From Sporosarcina jiandibaonis (lineage in GTDB: Bacteria; Bacillota; Bacilli; Bacillales_A; Planococcaceae): a stretch of DNA of 64,000 nucleotides. The translations under genes were made by a program, and so were the position numbers. Positions 16,586 to 27,792 of this stretch are shown in pieces. The DNA lies in NCBI RefSeq assembly GCF_013184495.1, contig NZ_JAAOIY010000001.1, positions 1,054,001-1,118,000 on the forward strand, given 5' to 3'. Numbering within the stretch: position 1 is the stretch's first letter; each line of letters begins with the position of its first letter. Under the pieces are notes generated by a model. It ran no database searches. It had not been told where the DNA came from and saw only the letters and a program-made list of their open reading frames with translations.

Positions 16586-16618
16586 AAAAATCCACTTCAA
16601 TAAATGAAATGGATTCTC
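16586..16618 (-). terminator. Terminator of pepF
   Basis: AATCCACTTCA pairs with TGAAATGGATT (one mismatch) at 16589-16615; on the minus strand it is followed by six T residues. It lies 15 bases past the pepF stop. Confidence 0.7.
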
Positions 16619-16630
16619 TTCATGATCGAC

Positions 16631-18448
16631 TTATTTTAAAAGTAACGATTCGAGTTCGTTTAATTTTTCTTCGAAGACGCGGCATGCTTCTTCAATCGGC
16701 GCCGAACTTGTCATGTCGACTCCAGCTTTTTTAAGCACTTCAATCGGATAGTCGGATGAACCGGCTTTCAGGAAGTTATTAATATAACGTTCAACAGCAG
16801 GCTCGCCTTCTGTCAATATTTGATTACTCAATGAAACTGCGGCGCTATAGCCTGTTGCGTATTGATAAACATAATAATTATAGTAGAAATGCGGAATTCG
16901 CGCCCACTCGATACCGATTTCTTTATCGACAACTATGTCATCACCAAAGTATTTTTTGTTCAATGCATAATATTCTTCAGTGAGCTTTTCAGCTGTCAAC
17001 GCGACACCTTGCTGATCTAGCTCGTGAATTAAATGTTCAAATTCAGCAAACATCGTCTGGCGGAATACAGTACCGCGGAAACCATCTAACCAATTATTTA
17101 ATAGATAAATTCGTTGTTGTTCATCTTCAGTCGTCTTTAATAAGTAATCGTTTAAAATCGCTTCGTTCACTGTCGATGCAACTTCGGCAACAAATATTGA
17201 ATATCCGCTATAGATAAATGGTTGATGCTTACGTGAATAATAACTATGGACACTATGCCCGAACTCATGAGCTAGTGTAAATAAATTACTGACGTTATCT
17301 TGCCAGTTCATTAATATATATGGATTTGTTCCATATGCACCCGAAGAATAAGCACCCGAACGTTTTCCAACGTTTTCTCGGACGTCTACCCAACGATTGT
17401 CAAGGCCCTCTTTAACAATGGACGTATACTCCTCGCCTAATGGGTGGAAACTCTCTAGCATTGTCTGCGCAGCTTCTTCGTACGTATATTTAATATCCAC
17501 ATCTTTGACAAGCGGCGCAAACAAGTCCCACATATGAAGCTCATCTAATTCGAATACCTTTTTACGCAACGCTACATAGCGTTGTAATAAATGAACATTA
17601 TCATTAATCGTTTTTACAAGATTATCGTATACTTGCTCTGGTATGTGATTGTTCGACATTGCCGCTTCCCGGGCATTGGAATAATTTCGAATGCGCGCAT
17701 TCACATTATCCCGTTTAATATTCCCGGAAAGTGTTGAGGCAAACGTGTTGGAAAACTTATCATACGTCGAATACATCGCTTTAAATGCTTCTTCTCGAAC
17801 GCGCGGATTGTCACTTTCCAGGAATCCGATATAACGGCCGTGCGATAATTCAACTTCCTCGTCGTCTTCATTTTTCACTTCAGGGAATTTAAGATCCGCA
17901 TTATTCAACATGCTAAACGTCTCTGAAGATTTCCCCGTAACTTCTGAGAGTTGTGCAAGAAGTGCTTCTTGTTCAGCAGGCAATACATGCGGACGTTGCT
18001 TATTCACTTCTTCAAACTCTTGCTTGTACAAACGGAGACCATCATGTTCTTCAACCCAAGCATTGATTTTTTCTTCATCAATTGATAACAACTCAGGCAA
18101 GAAATAAGATAGTGCTGTTGATGCTTTTACAAAAAGAGTCTTTATTCTACCATCCATCGCTTGATAAAAACTGTTTGTGGTGTCTTGATCGGATTTTAAA
18201 TGGGAGTACACATATAAACGACGCAATCTTTCAGAAAGTTCATCACGGTATTTTAGCGCTTCAAATAAAGCATCCGCCCCGTCTTCAAGTTTTCCTTTAA
18301 ATGACTCAGCTTTGTTAGAAAGTGCGTCGACTTCTTTATATTCTTGCTCCCACTCGTCGTCTGTAGCAAAAATGTCTTCTAAACGCCATGTTTCTTCAAC
18401 ATTTACTTCATCTCGAGTCAACACTTTATTCTTTGTATCGTTCGACAT
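16631..18448 (-). CDS. pepF: Oligoendopeptidase F
   Basis: 605-residue M3 zinc metallopeptidase. The motif HEFGHSVHSYYSR supplies the HExxH zinc site, followed by the M3 SIFVAEVASTVNE segment with the third ligand. It hydrolyses peptides of roughly 7-17 residues in the cytoplasm. The ATG at 18448 is chosen because GGGGGAGA lies 5 bases upstream; the longer frame adds residues without a ribosome site. B. subtilis has pepF (yjbG) at the same place between coiA and yjbH. Confidence 0.93.
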   Translation of the reverse strand: MSNDTKNKVLTRDEVNVEETWRLEDIFATDDEWEQEYKEVDALSNKAESFKGKLEDGADALFEALKYRDELSERLRRLYVYSHLKSDQDTTNSFYQAMDGRIKTLFVKASTALSYFLPELLSIDEEKINAWVEEHDGLRLYKQEFEEVNKQRPHVLPAEQEALLAQLSEVTGKSSETFSMLNNADLKFPEVKNEDDEEVELSHGRYIGFLESDNPRVREEAFKAMYSTYDKFSNTFASTLSGNIKRDNVNARIRNYSNAREAAMSNNHIPEQVYDNLVKTINDNVHLLQRYVALRKKVFELDELHMWDLFAPLVKDVDIKYTYEEAAQTMLESFHPLGEEYTSIVKEGLDNRWVDVRENVGKRSGAYSSGAYGTNPYILMNWQDNVSNLFTLAHEFGHSVHSYYSRKHQPFIYSGYSIFVAEVASTVNEAILNDYLLKTTEDEQQRIYLLNNWLDGFRGTVFRQTMFAEFEHLIHELDQQGVALTAEKLTEEYYALNKKYFGDDIVVDKEIGIEWARIPHFYYNYYVYQYATGYSAAVSLSNQILTEGEPAVERYINNFLKAGSSDYPIEVLKKAGVDMTSSAPIEEACRVFEEKLNELESLLLK

Positions 18449-18511
18449 ATTTTCTCCCCCTTTTATCGTTACTTCGAGTAACAAACAACCTTCATTTTCT
18501 CAATATTCATT

Positions 18512-19654
18512 TCACTTTGCAAGGAATTTGTGCGAAAGTTTTTCGATGAATTGCTTTTCATCAAAGTTTCCTATGTTATTAATCGATTTCATGTTCAACG
18601 ATAGTAAAAAGTCACGATAGTTCATACATGCTTTTAATTGACTATCAGTTGGACCATCAAATCTCTCAACGAAATCATAAAGAAAAGCATCACTAATAGT
18701 ATGAACAGTCAACTTTTCTCTATGCAAAAAGTGCACGAATCCTAATTGCCATTCACAAGGATGTTCGCGAAATGGATTCATGTACGAAACGGGAATGCCG
18801 ATCCACATCGGAAGTTCAGAGGGAAGAATTCTCAGATCATAACAACCACGAAGAAAGGGATCATTCACTCCCCTTCGATTGAGCAAGATTCGATTTTGAA
18901 GAAATTTTTTACGAGCAGACAAAAATAGCCTAGCGTAGCTTTGAAGTTCATCGTCACTCGGAATTTTCGGTTTGGCGAATGGAAAGATTTGCTTCGAAAT
19001 AGGTAGAGTTCGATGTAATCCAATATATCTTCTTCCTGCTATATGAAGAAGGCTGCTGAAATAATGGAAACGTTCGAATTGAGGGTTATACGTGAGGAAA
19101 ATAATATTTTCGGGAAGTGTTTTTGTGAAAAAACTTTTTTCAAACTCAGAAAATTGAATTATTACAACACCTTGGGGGAGTGTTTTTAAATTTCGGGGCG
19201 TATGCAACAACCAGATCGGCTTCATACCAGCCTTATTATAGCCTGCCGTTCTCGATTCGATTAGTTTTTTGGGTATTGTACTGCATTGAAACTCGATTGG
19301 GAATTGTTCAGATGCAATTGTTACCAGAAGATCCGGTCGCTGCGATAAAGCTGTGAAATAAGGCTCCAATTTTACTTCCACATTAATTCTCTTAAAAAAG
19401 CTGAATAGGTCCTGTTTTCCTTGGAGATGTTCCTTCGATTCCCCTTCTGAGAACGATGCTGAACACGATTTATCTTTCTTATGAGCAAAATGCGGTATTA
19501 CTACGTCACCTACTTTTAAATGCACGGGATTATTGCATTGCGGACAATAAAACAATGTCGAACTTCGCCACTTTCTTAATTGTTCTCTCTTCATGCGAGA
19601 TGAGAGAAAAACAATTGTTCCATCTTCTTGTTTTGCAGTTAGTATTAAAATCAC
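18512..19654 (-). CDS. coiA: Competence protein CoiA
   Basis: About 380 residues. The N-terminus holds a zinc-finger-like CPQCNNPVHLKVGDVVIPHFAHKK, followed by EGESKEHLQGKQDLFSFF and the nuclease-like core VKLEPYF...RPDLLVTI...PIEFQCSTIP, the D..E.Q pattern of CoiA. CoiA is needed for recombination of incoming DNA in competence. The start is uncertain: AAAGGAG (19662-19656) lies directly before a GTG at 19654, which is too close, while ATT (19651) and ATA (19645) have better spacing; relatives begin at about the ATA, giving MLTAKQEDG. Confidence 0.82.
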   Translation of the reverse strand: MILILTAKQEDGTIVFLSSRMKREQLRKWRSSTLFYCPQCNNPVHLKVGDVVIPHFAHKKDKSCSASFSEGESKEHLQGKQDLFSFFKRINVEVKLEPYFTALSQRPDLLVTIASEQFPIEFQCSTIPKKLIESRTAGYNKAGMKPIWLLHTPRNLKTLPQGVVIIQFSEFEKSFFTKTLPENIIFLTYNPQFERFHYFSSLLHIAGRRYIGLHRTLPISKQIFPFAKPKIPSDDELQSYARLFLSARKKFLQNRILLNRRGVNDPFLRGCYDLRILPSELPMWIGIPVSYMNPFREHPCEWQLGFVHFLHREKLTVHTISDAFLYDFVERFDGPTDSQLKACMNYRDFLLSLNMKSINNIGNFDEKQFIEKLSHKFLAK

Positions 19655-19712
19655 GCTCCTTTTCACAATCTTACAAAACTTCAAGATAATATGCAAGATA
19701 TTATTTATAGCA

Positions 19713-19755
19713 AATAAAAAAACGCAATAACCATTTTGGGGTCACTGCGTCAGGT
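19713..19755 (-). terminator. Terminator of mecA
   Basis: CGCAGTGACC and GGTTATTGCG (minus strand, 19749-19740 and 19732-19723) form a 10-bp stem with two G-U pairs, followed by six or more T residues. Confidence 0.7.
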
Positions 19756-19770
19756 TTATTTAATTATCCT

Positions 19771-20421
19771 TCAAAAAAATTTTTCAATTTGTGAAAATAC
19801 ATCAGAATCTACGATTATATCTCCATATTCTTTAAGAAGATGGATGGTTGTCTTCGTAGGCACTCCAAATTCAGAAAGGACACTAAACATATTTGTTTTT
19901 TGCTTATCATCCATTAGTTCCGAATCATAAACGATGTGTAAATAATATTTCTCGTTATAATAGTAGAGTGATGTCTCTGCTTCATAGTGTCGCATCCGGC
20001 TGGCTAGTTGAATAACATTTTCGAACTCATTAAATTCAAACGTGTTTTCCACCCATTCCACGTTATTTTCCGTAGCGCTTAATATATCCTCCATCGATTG
20101 GAAGCTTCCTCCACCGATCTCGTGAAATACATCTTGTTGATCATCTGAGCCAAATGGGGATTCGCTAACTTGACCATCGGCCGTAGTAGCACGTGTAACT
20201 GTCACTTCGATACCATTCTTCTTAGCATGAACTTGTATCCATAGCGGACCTTCCGCTTCAAATTCAGCTTCATCATTAATTTCGTCCATCATATCCCAGA
20301 AAAGTTCCTCGCTTTTTTCACGGTTATACCATACCTCTTCACGAGTGAATCCACGTTCTTCAATATCCATATATGAAAGAAAAAATTTAACAGTATTTTC
20401 ATTTATCCGTTCTATTTCCAT
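19771..20421 (-). CDS. mecA: Adaptor protein MecA
   Basis: 216 residues. N-terminal domain MEIERINENTVKFFLSYMDIEERGF binds ComK-type targets; the C-terminal domain (ASRMRHYEAETSLYYYNEKYYLHI..., about 115-216) binds ClpC. MecA targets ComK and others for ClpCP degradation and so limits competence; it also assembles ClpC hexamers. The ATG at 20421 follows GGGGGAGA by 7 bases; the upstream part of the frame is unrelated to MecA. Confidence 0.95.
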   Translation of the reverse strand: MEIERINENTVKFFLSYMDIEERGFTREEVWYNREKSEELFWDMMDEINDEAEFEAEGPLWIQVHAKKNGIEVTVTRATTADGQVSESPFGSDDQQDVFHEIGGGSFQSMEDILSATENNVEWVENTFEFNEFENVIQLASRMRHYEAETSLYYYNEKYYLHIVYDSELMDDKQKTNMFSVLSEFGVPTKTTIHLLKEYGDIIVDSDVFSQIEKFF

Positions 20422-20503
20422 TTTTAATCTCCCCCTCCCTATAAAATAGGTTTTGTAACGATTCCCTGTCAGAGAATGCAATAATCCTACAATGCTTATA
20501 TTT

Positions 20504-20532
20504 ATTATATGACCATGCGGCGTGATTTGTAA
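20504..20532 (-). promoter_or_regulatory. Sigma-A promoter of mecA
   Basis: On the minus strand TTACAA (20532-20527), 17 bases, TATAAT (20509-20504); the ATG is 83 bases downstream. Confidence 0.65.
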
Positions 20533-20608
20533 GGGTTTTACCACAGATCAATATTTTTTGATAGTAAAAGACATTGTAATTAACATCCGTCAGGAATGCA
20601 AGGGAAAG

Positions 20609-20662
20609 ACAAAAGCTGATAGGTGAACGGCATTTTTCAATGTCCTCCTATCAGCTTTTAAA
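20609..20662 (-). terminator. Terminator of spx
   Basis: AAAAGCTGATAGG (20611-20623) pairs with CCTATCAGCTTTT (20647-20659) around a 23-nt loop; a T-rich stretch follows on the minus strand. Confidence 0.7.
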
Positions 20663-20670
20663 ACTTTCAC

Positions 20671-21069
20671 TTAGTTGACCATGCGCCGCGCTTCAAGCAG
20701 CTGATAGGCCCTTACTTTTCTCGGTAGGAAACGACGGATTTCATCTTCATTATATCCTACTTGGAGCCTTTTTTCATCAAGAATGATCGGTCGTCTTAAT
20801 AGACCTGGATGCTCTTGAATTAATTCGTAAAGTCGTTGCAGTGGAAGACTTTCCACATCGACATTAAGTTTTTGATAAATTTTAGATCTTGTCGAGATAA
20901 TTTCATCAGTACCATCTTCCGTCATACGAAGAATTTCTTTTATCTCATCGATATTCAAAGGCTCTGAAAAGATGTTTCGTTCTGTATAAGGAATTTCATG
21001 TTCCTCCAACCATGCTTTTGCTTTTCTGCATGACGTACAGCTTGGTGAAGTGAATAATGTGACCATCAT
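20671..21069 (-). CDS. spx: Transcriptional regulator Spx
   Basis: 132 residues, ArsC-like fold. The redox switch CTSC lies at residues 11-14, and SRTSKIYQ-type and [24 protein letters not shown] segments match Spx. It binds the RNA polymerase alpha C-terminal domain and redirects transcription under disulfide stress; YjbH/ClpXP degrade it. The ATG at 21069 follows GGAAGG by about 9 bases. The next codon is also ATG, as a possible alternative start giving the usual MVTLF N-terminus. Confidence 0.95.
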   Translation of the reverse strand: MMVTLFTSPSCTSCRKAKAWLEEHEIPYTERNIFSEPLNIDEIKEILRMTEDGTDEIISTRSKIYQKLNVDVESLPLQRLYELIQEHPGLLRRPIILDEKRLQVGYNEDEIRRFLPRKVRAYQLLEARRMVN

Positions 21070-21428
21070 ACGCAAACCCTTCCTTTCAAATCGGCTCGTT
21101 CTATTAGTACTTATTTAAAATGAAACTAAATTAGAATTATTTTAAACTAAACGCTTACCTATTATTATACACAAGTTTATTAATGAATAAAACACTTTTT
21201 CAAAATTACTTGCTTTTTATGAACAATTTGTCACAATTCCGCAATATAATGAGGTTTATCAGGACTTTTAGTTGATTTTTATTTCTTATATAATGGTATA
21301 CCCTTCACTTAGAATAATTAAACATTTGTTTTTCGAAATTTTATTTTCTCATTTAGATTAATTTCATTGAAAATGAAGCCTATACTCCTTATTAATACGT
21401 TTGAACCCCAAGAAAAGTTTCAAACAAA
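21070..21428. other. Spx upstream region, no gene seen
   Basis: About 360 AT-rich bases without a plausible gene. A TATAAT at 21169-21164 (minus strand) could be an spx -10, but no convincing -35 stands at 17 bases. Long spx leaders with several promoters are known in Bacillus; I cannot map them here. Confidence 0.4.
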
Positions 21429-21429
21429 A

Positions 21430-21455
21430 AAGGAGACACGGCGATGTGTCTCCAA
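21430..21455 (-). terminator. Terminator of the DUF4015 gene
   Basis: GGAGACAC and GTGTCTCC form an 8-bp stem with a 6-nt loop; the minus strand continues with seven T residues. Confidence 0.75.
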
Positions 21456-21463
21456 TTTTTCAT

Positions 21464-22669
21464 TTACTGTTTATAGTTGACTCCTGGTGTATAGCGATTT
21501 CCCGCGTTCCAAAGAAGGAATTCTTCGATTCCATTATCTTTTAATGCTTTTATTTGCGCTTCTACTTCCTTTTTGCCGTAAATCAAATAATTTCCTGAAC
21601 CAAGCCACGGTGCACTAAAATCTTGAATCCATGGTCTTGAAATTGGTCTGTTTTCCAATGCATCGAGAACATTATTTTCTACTTTTGCATATTCTGAAAC
21701 AAGTTTATATGGTTCAGTGTCTGGTTTTGAGATGCCAAAGTAGGATGTCCAATGACTTGGGTAAATCATAGATGAAATCACATCGACGTTTTCAGATATT
21801 CTCGAGAAGTTTTGACCTATTCCAGGCGCTTCCGAAAGGGTTGCGGCGTAACCGAAGATATCTACAGAAACTTTAACTCCGTAAGGTTTCAACTTTTCAC
21901 GAGCATAAGCAACGAAATCAGTTACCGCTTCAACACGTCTTTGAACAGGATCAAGTTCAGATTCCTTATAATCCTCGTAAGAATACTCTACTGAATCGTG
22001 ACGTTTTTCGAATCCTTCAGGAAACCTGACATAATCAAATTGAATTTCCTGAAAACCCATTTTTGCTGCTTCAATGGCAATTTCAATATTATGATCCCAT
22101 ACTTCTTTCATAAAAGGATTTACAAATGCTTCCCCTCGACCGTTTTTCCAAACCTTTCCATTTTCAACGAATGATAAATCAGGCCGTTTTTCTGCTAACA
22201 CACTATCCTTAAAGACGACAATTCTCCCTATCGGATAGATTTGTTTCTCTTCCATCTCTTCTAACATCTTACGCGGATTTTTAATATAAGGTTTTCCAAT
22301 ACCTAAATCTTTCAATGGAGAATCATCCGCTGGTACGTATGTAATGTTGCCGAAATCATCTTTAATGTCGATAACCATCGCATTTAAGTCGGTTGTCTCC
22401 ATTAAATTGACCAGAGTGCCAAACTTTGCGCCTCCAGCTGAATGTCCGGTTACATAAACGCCGCGAATTGCGTCCGGATACTCAAATGTAAGTCCCGAGT
22501 CATATCGAAACAATGTGGACGTAGCAACAAGTTGTTCATCATACGCTTCAAAACCATATGTCATCTCAGAAAAATCTTCTACTTCATTTTTTCCCTCGGC
22601 ATGTACCACAACTGGAACCGCAATTCCTAAAGCAAGTACAAATGCCGTCGCCCATTTAATTAAATACAT
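21464..22669 (-). CDS. Secreted putative glycoside hydrolase (DUF4015)
   Basis: 401 residues with an N-terminal signal peptide (LIKWATAFVLALGIAVPVVVHA, cleavage near residue 24). The rest is a TIM-barrel-like DUF4015 domain: IRGVYVTGHSAGG, VIDIKDDFGNITYV, GFQEIQFDYVRFPEG, VDVISSMIYPSHW, RPWIQDFSAPW and EFLLWNAGNRY. The Asp/Glu in these barrel-end segments are candidate catalytic residues. Substrate is unknown; family members are suspected to act on cell-wall or other polysaccharides. The gene stands alone, divergent from the trpS T-box leader. Confidence 0.8.
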   Translation of the reverse strand: MYLIKWATAFVLALGIAVPVVVHAEGKNEVEDFSEMTYGFEAYDEQLVATSTLFRYDSGLTFEYPDAIRGVYVTGHSAGGAKFGTLVNLMETTDLNAMVIDIKDDFGNITYVPADDSPLKDLGIGKPYIKNPRKMLEEMEEKQIYPIGRIVVFKDSVLAEKRPDLSFVENGKVWKNGRGEAFVNPFMKEVWDHNIEIAIEAAKMGFQEIQFDYVRFPEGFEKRHDSVEYSYEDYKESELDPVQRRVEAVTDFVAYAREKLKPYGVKVSVDIFGYAATLSEAPGIGQNFSRISENVDVISSMIYPSHWTSYFGISKPDTEPYKLVSEYAKVENNVLDALENRPISRPWIQDFSAPWLGSGNYLIYGKKEVEAQIKALKDNGIEEFLLWNAGNRYTPGVNYKQ

Positions 22670-22799
22670 TTTTCGACAACATCCTTTCTTATTCTCCTAG
22701 TTTAGCAAGAAGGCGACATAATTGAAAGTGTTAGATGGCGTAAGCACAGTCTTGCTTAATAGTCAATTTTCGTTTATAATTATAAGAACTAATAATTGA

Positions 22800-23080
22800 A
22801 CAGCATTGAAGGAAAGAGTAACCTCGGCGTAGTTTCCCAGAGAGTCTGTGGTGGTGAAAACAGATAACTACACGAGGTGAAATGGGTTCCTGAGCTTGGC
22901 AGATGAAATAAAGTTCAATTTGAACTTTTCATTAGTCAGTCACGTTTTTCCGCGTTAAGGAGCTTTGAGAGGCTTTCGGGCAATTCGGGTGGTACCGCGG
23001 TTGAAAAGACATCAATCGTCCCTTTAATTAGGGATGATAAGGAAGAATGGAACTCCATTCTTCTCTGATGTCTTTTTATT
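22800..23080 (+). promoter_or_regulatory. T-box riboswitch (tRNA-Trp) of trpS
   Basis: The T-box core GGGTGGTACCGCGG is at 22987-23000. A likely specifier loop near 22875-22890 contains TGG (22883-22885), the Trp codon. A terminator (GACATCA 23008-23014 with TGATGTC 23066-23072, then five T residues; two smaller hairpins inside) ends just before the trpS ribosome site. Uncharged tRNA-Trp would favour the antiterminator and so trpS expression. Confidence 0.92.
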
Positions 23081-23084
23081 ATGA

Positions 23085-24258
<1,174 letters not shown>

Positions 24259-24349
24259 AACGCATCGCCCTTTACGTTTTCTATAACTATATGAACAAAT
24301 AGCCCTCTTTTAGACGAAGGTACAGAAACAAAAGCAGGGAAAAATTGAA

Positions 24350-24409
24350 TTGCCTTTTTCCTTGATAGAAAAAGGCAACTTCGGCAAAATGCGGAGTTGC
24401 CTTTTTTAA
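24350..24409. terminator. Terminator with three mutually complementary segments
   Basis: Segment 1 (TTGCCTTTTTC, 24350-24360), segment 2 (GAAAAAGGCAACT, 24368-24380) and segment 3 (AGTTGCCTTTTTT, 24395-24407). Segment 2 can pair with either 1 or 3; 2:3 with its T-run is a good terminator for trpS. On the minus strand it can end manA. Confidence 0.7.
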
Positions 24410-24455
24410 CTTTACAAGTCAATCTTTGAATGACTTAATAGAGTAAATAATGTTA

Positions 24456-25400
24456 TCAGACATGCGAAACAATCAGCGTTGCTTTTCCTTCCATCTCAAA
24501 TTCACCAGCGTTCGCTGGAAGTATGAAATGGTCGCCTTCTTTAACGCGGTATAGTTTATTGCCAATATTTAAAGTACCGTCTCCTACAATGACACTTGCC
24601 AACAAAAATGCTTTGTAGTTAAATTTCGCCTTTCCTTCAATGTCCCATTTATATACAGTGAAATATTCCGCTTCAACAAATTTTGTAATCGTTGCCCCTG
24701 GAATTATGCTCTGTTCCGGGGTTGCTACAGTGTCACGATGAGGAATCGTCGAAACGGCAATCGAATTATCGATATGCAATTCACGTAACCGACCATCTTG
24801 GTCAACCCGGTCGTAATCATACAAACGATAAGTCGCATCTGAACTTTGCTGTGTTTCTAGTACAACCGTTCCCTTACCTAATGCATGAATCGTTCCGCTC
24901 GGCACATAGAAAAAATCACCCGGTTTAATTTTCACTCTTCGTAGTAACTGATCCCACTCACCTTTTTCAATTCGCTCAGTAAACTCGGTTTTCGTCTTTG
25001 CATCATGTCCTAAAATGATTTCAGCGCCTACTGCACAATCGATAATATACCAGCATTCTGTCTTTCCAAGTTCACCACTTTCATAAAGTTCGGCATATGC
25101 ATCATTCGGATGAACTTGAACGGACAAATCAGTATTCGCGTCTAAAATTTTTGTTAATAGCGGAAATACATCCGCCTTATGATTTCCAAATAACACCGGT
25201 TGCTCTTGCCAAAGTTCGATTAACGTTTTTCCCGAAAAATCACCGGTTTTCACAATTGACGGTCCATTCGGGTGTGCTGAAATCGCCCAACATTCCCCCG
25301 TACTATCAGACGGGATGTCGTAACCAAACTGCTCTTTCAAAGCAGTTCCGCCCCAAATTCGTTCTTGAAATACCGGTTCTAAAAACAATGGTTGCTTCAT
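24456..25400 (-). CDS. manA: Mannose-6-phosphate isomerase, class I
   Basis: 314 residues, type of the short Bacillus enzymes. Cupin metal site segments are visible: LSVQVHPNDAYA (zinc-binding His), GKTECWYII (Glu), and the C-terminal VPSGTIHALGKGTVVLETQQSSDATYRLYDYDR. The enzyme interconverts mannose 6-phosphate and fructose 6-phosphate. The ATG at 25400 has AAAGGA 9 bases upstream. It stands alone between trpS and fabF; nearby sugar transport genes are lacking. Confidence 0.92.
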   Translation of the reverse strand: MKQPLFLEPVFQERIWGGTALKEQFGYDIPSDSTGECWAISAHPNGPSIVKTGDFSGKTLIELWQEQPVLFGNHKADVFPLLTKILDANTDLSVQVHPNDAYAELYESGELGKTECWYIIDCAVGAEIILGHDAKTKTEFTERIEKGEWDQLLRRVKIKPGDFFYVPSGTIHALGKGTVVLETQQSSDATYRLYDYDRVDQDGRLRELHIDNSIAVSTIPHRDTVATPEQSIIPGATITKFVEAEYFTVYKWDIEGKAKFNYKAFLLASVIVGDGTLNIGNKLYRVKEGDHFILPANAGEFEMEGKATLIVSHV

Positions 25401-25454
25401 AAAAAAACATCCTTTCAACACTTAAATCTTTTTCTCACTTTATCATCAATAAGA

Positions 25455-25485
25455 AAAGACGTCCCATCAAACGGAACGTCTCTCT
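25455..25485 (-). terminator. Terminator of fabF
   Basis: AGACGTCCC (25457-25465) with GGAACGTCT (25473-25481), one G-U pair, followed by TTTTCTT on the minus strand. Confidence 0.7.
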
Positions 25486-25490
25486 GTAAA

Positions 25491-26729
25491 TCATATTTTT
25501 TTGAAAACAAGCGTAGCGTTATGCCCGCCGAAACCAAGTGAATTGCTCATCGCATATTCGATATTCGCTTTTCGTGCTTCATTTGGCACGACATCCAAGT
25601 CGCATTCTGGATCAGCGTTTACGTAATTTGTTGTTGGCGGTAAAATTCCTTCTTGAAGGGCTTTTACTGTAAAGATTGCTTCAAGTCCGCCAGCTGCACC
25701 TAAAAGATGGCCAGTCATCGATTTTGTCGAGCTAATCGCCAGTTTGTATGCATGGTCACCGAACACGGTCTTCGCCGCCATCGTCTCGAACTGGTCGTTG
25801 TACGGCGTACTTGTACCATGTGCATTAATATAGTCGATTTTATCAGGTGAAATTCCGCCTTCTTCAATCGCTTGCATCATCGCGCGCGCCGCCCCTTCGC
25901 CTTCCGGAGCCGGTGCAGTAATATGGTGCGCATCGCCGGTCGATCCGTAGCCAATCATTTCAGCGTAAATCTTCGCTCCGCGTTTAACCGCATGCTCATA
26001 CTCTTCTAGAATTACAATTCCTGCACCTTCCCCGATTACAAAGCCGTCTCGTTCAGCATCGAACGGTCGGGATGCTTGAGTTGGATCCGGGTTCAAAGAC
26101 AATGCTTTGTTTGCACAAAATCCAGCGACAGCCATTGTCGTGATTGGCGCTTCTGCTCCGCCTGAAATCATTACGTCTGCTTCGCCGCGACGAATTACTT
26201 CGAACGCATCCCCGATTGAGTTCGTTCCGGATGCACAAGCAGTCACGGTACATGAGTTAATTCCTTTCGCGCCAAAATGAATCGATACCTGGCCAGAAGC
26301 CATATCTGGTATCATCATTGGTACAAAGAAAGGACTTACTCGGCGATATCCTCTTTCTTGGAACGTTAAAAACTGTTGTTCATGCGTCTCCATGCCGCCT
26401 ATTCCAGAGCCGATCCAGACGCCAGTACGAGGTTTAAGGTCCTCATCGAGTTCTTCTAACCCTGCGTCTTTCATCGCCATAATGGATGCTGCAAGCGCGT
26501 AATGAGTGAAGCGGTCCATTTTACGTGCTTCTTTACGTTCAATATAGTCTTCAATATTAAAATCTTTTACTTCAGCGGCTACTTTAACAGGAAATTGTTC
26601 ACTGTCGAGTCTCGTCAGCGGTCCAATACCTGATTTACCATTAATAACAGCTTCCCATGATTCTTCAGCTGTATTTCCTACTGGTGAAATAGCTCCGATT
26701 CCCGTAATAACTACACGTCGTTTAGTCAT
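25491..26729 (-). CDS. fabF: Beta-ketoacyl-ACP synthase II
   Basis: 412 residues, thiolase fold. The active-site Cys is in [15 protein letters not shown], and the two His in [13 protein letters not shown] and [15 protein letters not shown] complete the Cys-His-His triad. It carries out chain elongation in type II fatty acid synthesis. GGAGAG precedes the ATG. It follows fabH by 80 bases and is probably transcribed with it under FapR. Length and order match B. subtilis fabHA-fabF. Confidence 0.97.
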   Translation of the reverse strand: MTKRRVVITGIGAISPVGNTAEESWEAVINGKSGIGPLTRLDSEQFPVKVAAEVKDFNIEDYIERKEARKMDRFTHYALAASIMAMKDAGLEELDEDLKPRTGVWIGSGIGGMETHEQQFLTFQERGYRRVSPFFVPMMIPDMASGQVSIHFGAKGINSCTVTACASGTNSIGDAFEVIRRGEADVMISGGAEAPITTMAVAGFCANKALSLNPDPTQASRPFDAERDGFVIGEGAGIVILEEYEHAVKRGAKIYAEMIGYGSTGDAHHITAPAPEGEGAARAMMQAIEEGGISPDKIDYINAHGTSTPYNDQFETMAAKTVFGDHAYKLAISSTKSMTGHLLGAAGGLEAIFTVKALQEGILPPTTNYVNADPECDLDVVPNEARKANIEYAMSNSLGFGGHNATLVFKKI

Positions 26730-26809
26730 ATTTTATAACTCTCCTTTAGAAATAAATAGCCTATAGAATTTAGTATAAATGCTGTCCTTATTATTAGCAT
26801 GCAGAACGA

Positions 26810-27742
26810 TTATTTACCCCAACGCATACAAATTGCGCCCCAGGTTAATCCTCCGCCGAAACCGACGAATACGATAACATCATCGTCTTTTACCTTACCT
26901 TCAGCAAGGTCATCGACTAGTGAAATCGGAATCGATGCAGCGGAAGTATTTCCGTATTTATGAATCGTTTTAGACATTTTCTCAATCGGTAAACCCAATC
27001 GTTCCCGTGAAGCTTCCATAATCCGGATATTTGCTTGGTGCGGAATTAAATAATCCACATCTTCTTTGTCCAATCCAGCTTTCTCGATAACATTCATGGC
27101 AGATTGCCCCATTTGACGCACCGCGAATTTAAATACTTCGCGACCGTTCATGATAAGCTTTTCATCTTGATAAAGATGCTTCCCGCCGGAACCGTCTGCG
27201 CCAAGTTCGAAAGACAAAATTCCGCGACCTTCGCTTACTCTTCCTACAACGGCAGCCCCTGCACCATCGCCAAATAGAACTGCTGTATTCCGGTCATCCC
27301 AATCCGTGATTTTAGATAGCTTTTCTACGCCGACGACAAGCACATAATCATACGAGCTTGACTCTACAAATTGCTTTGCAGTGACGAGACCGTACATGAA
27401 GCCCGCGCAAGCAGCTGAAACATCCATTGCAGCTGCATTTTTAGCGCCTAGCTGTTCTTGCAACATCGTAGAGACGGATGGAAACGGACGATCAGGAGTA
27501 ACCGTTGCGACGAGTATTAAGCCGATTTCCTCGGGACTCACCCCGGAATTTTCAATTGCATCGACAGCCGCATGGTAGGCCATATGAGATGTATCCATAT
27601 CATCGGCCGCGATTCTTCTTTCCTCAATCCCTGTCATTGTTCGGATCCATTCATCAGATGTGTCCATACGTTTTTCAAGATCCTCGTTCGTTAATATATG
27701 TGACGGCACGTATTTTCCGACTCCCAATATACCTGCATTCAT
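26810..27742 (-). CDS. fabH: Beta-ketoacyl-ACP synthase III
   Basis: 310 residues. The catalytic Cys is in [13 protein letters not shown]; His and Asn are in [10 protein letters not shown] and [13 protein letters not shown], the usual Cys-His-Asn triad. FabH starts fatty acid synthesis by joining acyl-CoA and malonyl-ACP; Bacillus enzymes favour branched primers. The ATG at 27742 follows GGAGGA by 8 bases; the longer frame runs into the FapR operator and is rejected. Confidence 0.97.
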   Translation of the reverse strand: MNAGILGVGKYVPSHILTNEDLEKRMDTSDEWIRTMTGIEERRIAADDMDTSHMAYHAAVDAIENSGVSPEEIGLILVATVTPDRPFPSVSTMLQEQLGAKNAAAMDVSAACAGFMYGLVTAKQFVESSSYDYVLVVGVEKLSKITDWDDRNTAVLFGDGAGAAVVGRVSEGRGILSFELGADGSGGKHLYQDEKLIMNGREVFKFAVRQMGQSAMNVIEKAGLDKEDVDYLIPHQANIRIMEASRERLGLPIEKMSKTIHKYGNTSAASIPISLVDDLAEGKVKDDDVIVFVGFGGGLTWGAICMRWGK

Positions 27743-27773
27743 AAAAAATATCCTCCGTTCTTTATCATCTATT

Positions 27774-27792
27774 ATTAGCACCTGGTATTAAT
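27774..27792 (-). promoter_or_regulatory. FapR operator upstream of fabH-fabF
   Basis: ATTAGCACCTGGTATTAAT (plus strand) is an 18-bp imperfect palindrome close to the FapR site (TTAGTACCTnGTACTAAT type). It lies immediately after the -10 of the promoter, where a bound repressor would block initiation until malonyl-CoA releases it. Confidence 0.75.

Noticed and set aside
20422..20544. N-terminal extension of mecA
   Set aside because: The extra residues overlap the mecA promoter, and a strong ribosome site precedes the ATG at 20421.
21430..21455. AAAGGAG on the plus strand as a ribosome site
   Set aside because: It is one arm of the DUF4015 gene terminator, and no frame follows.
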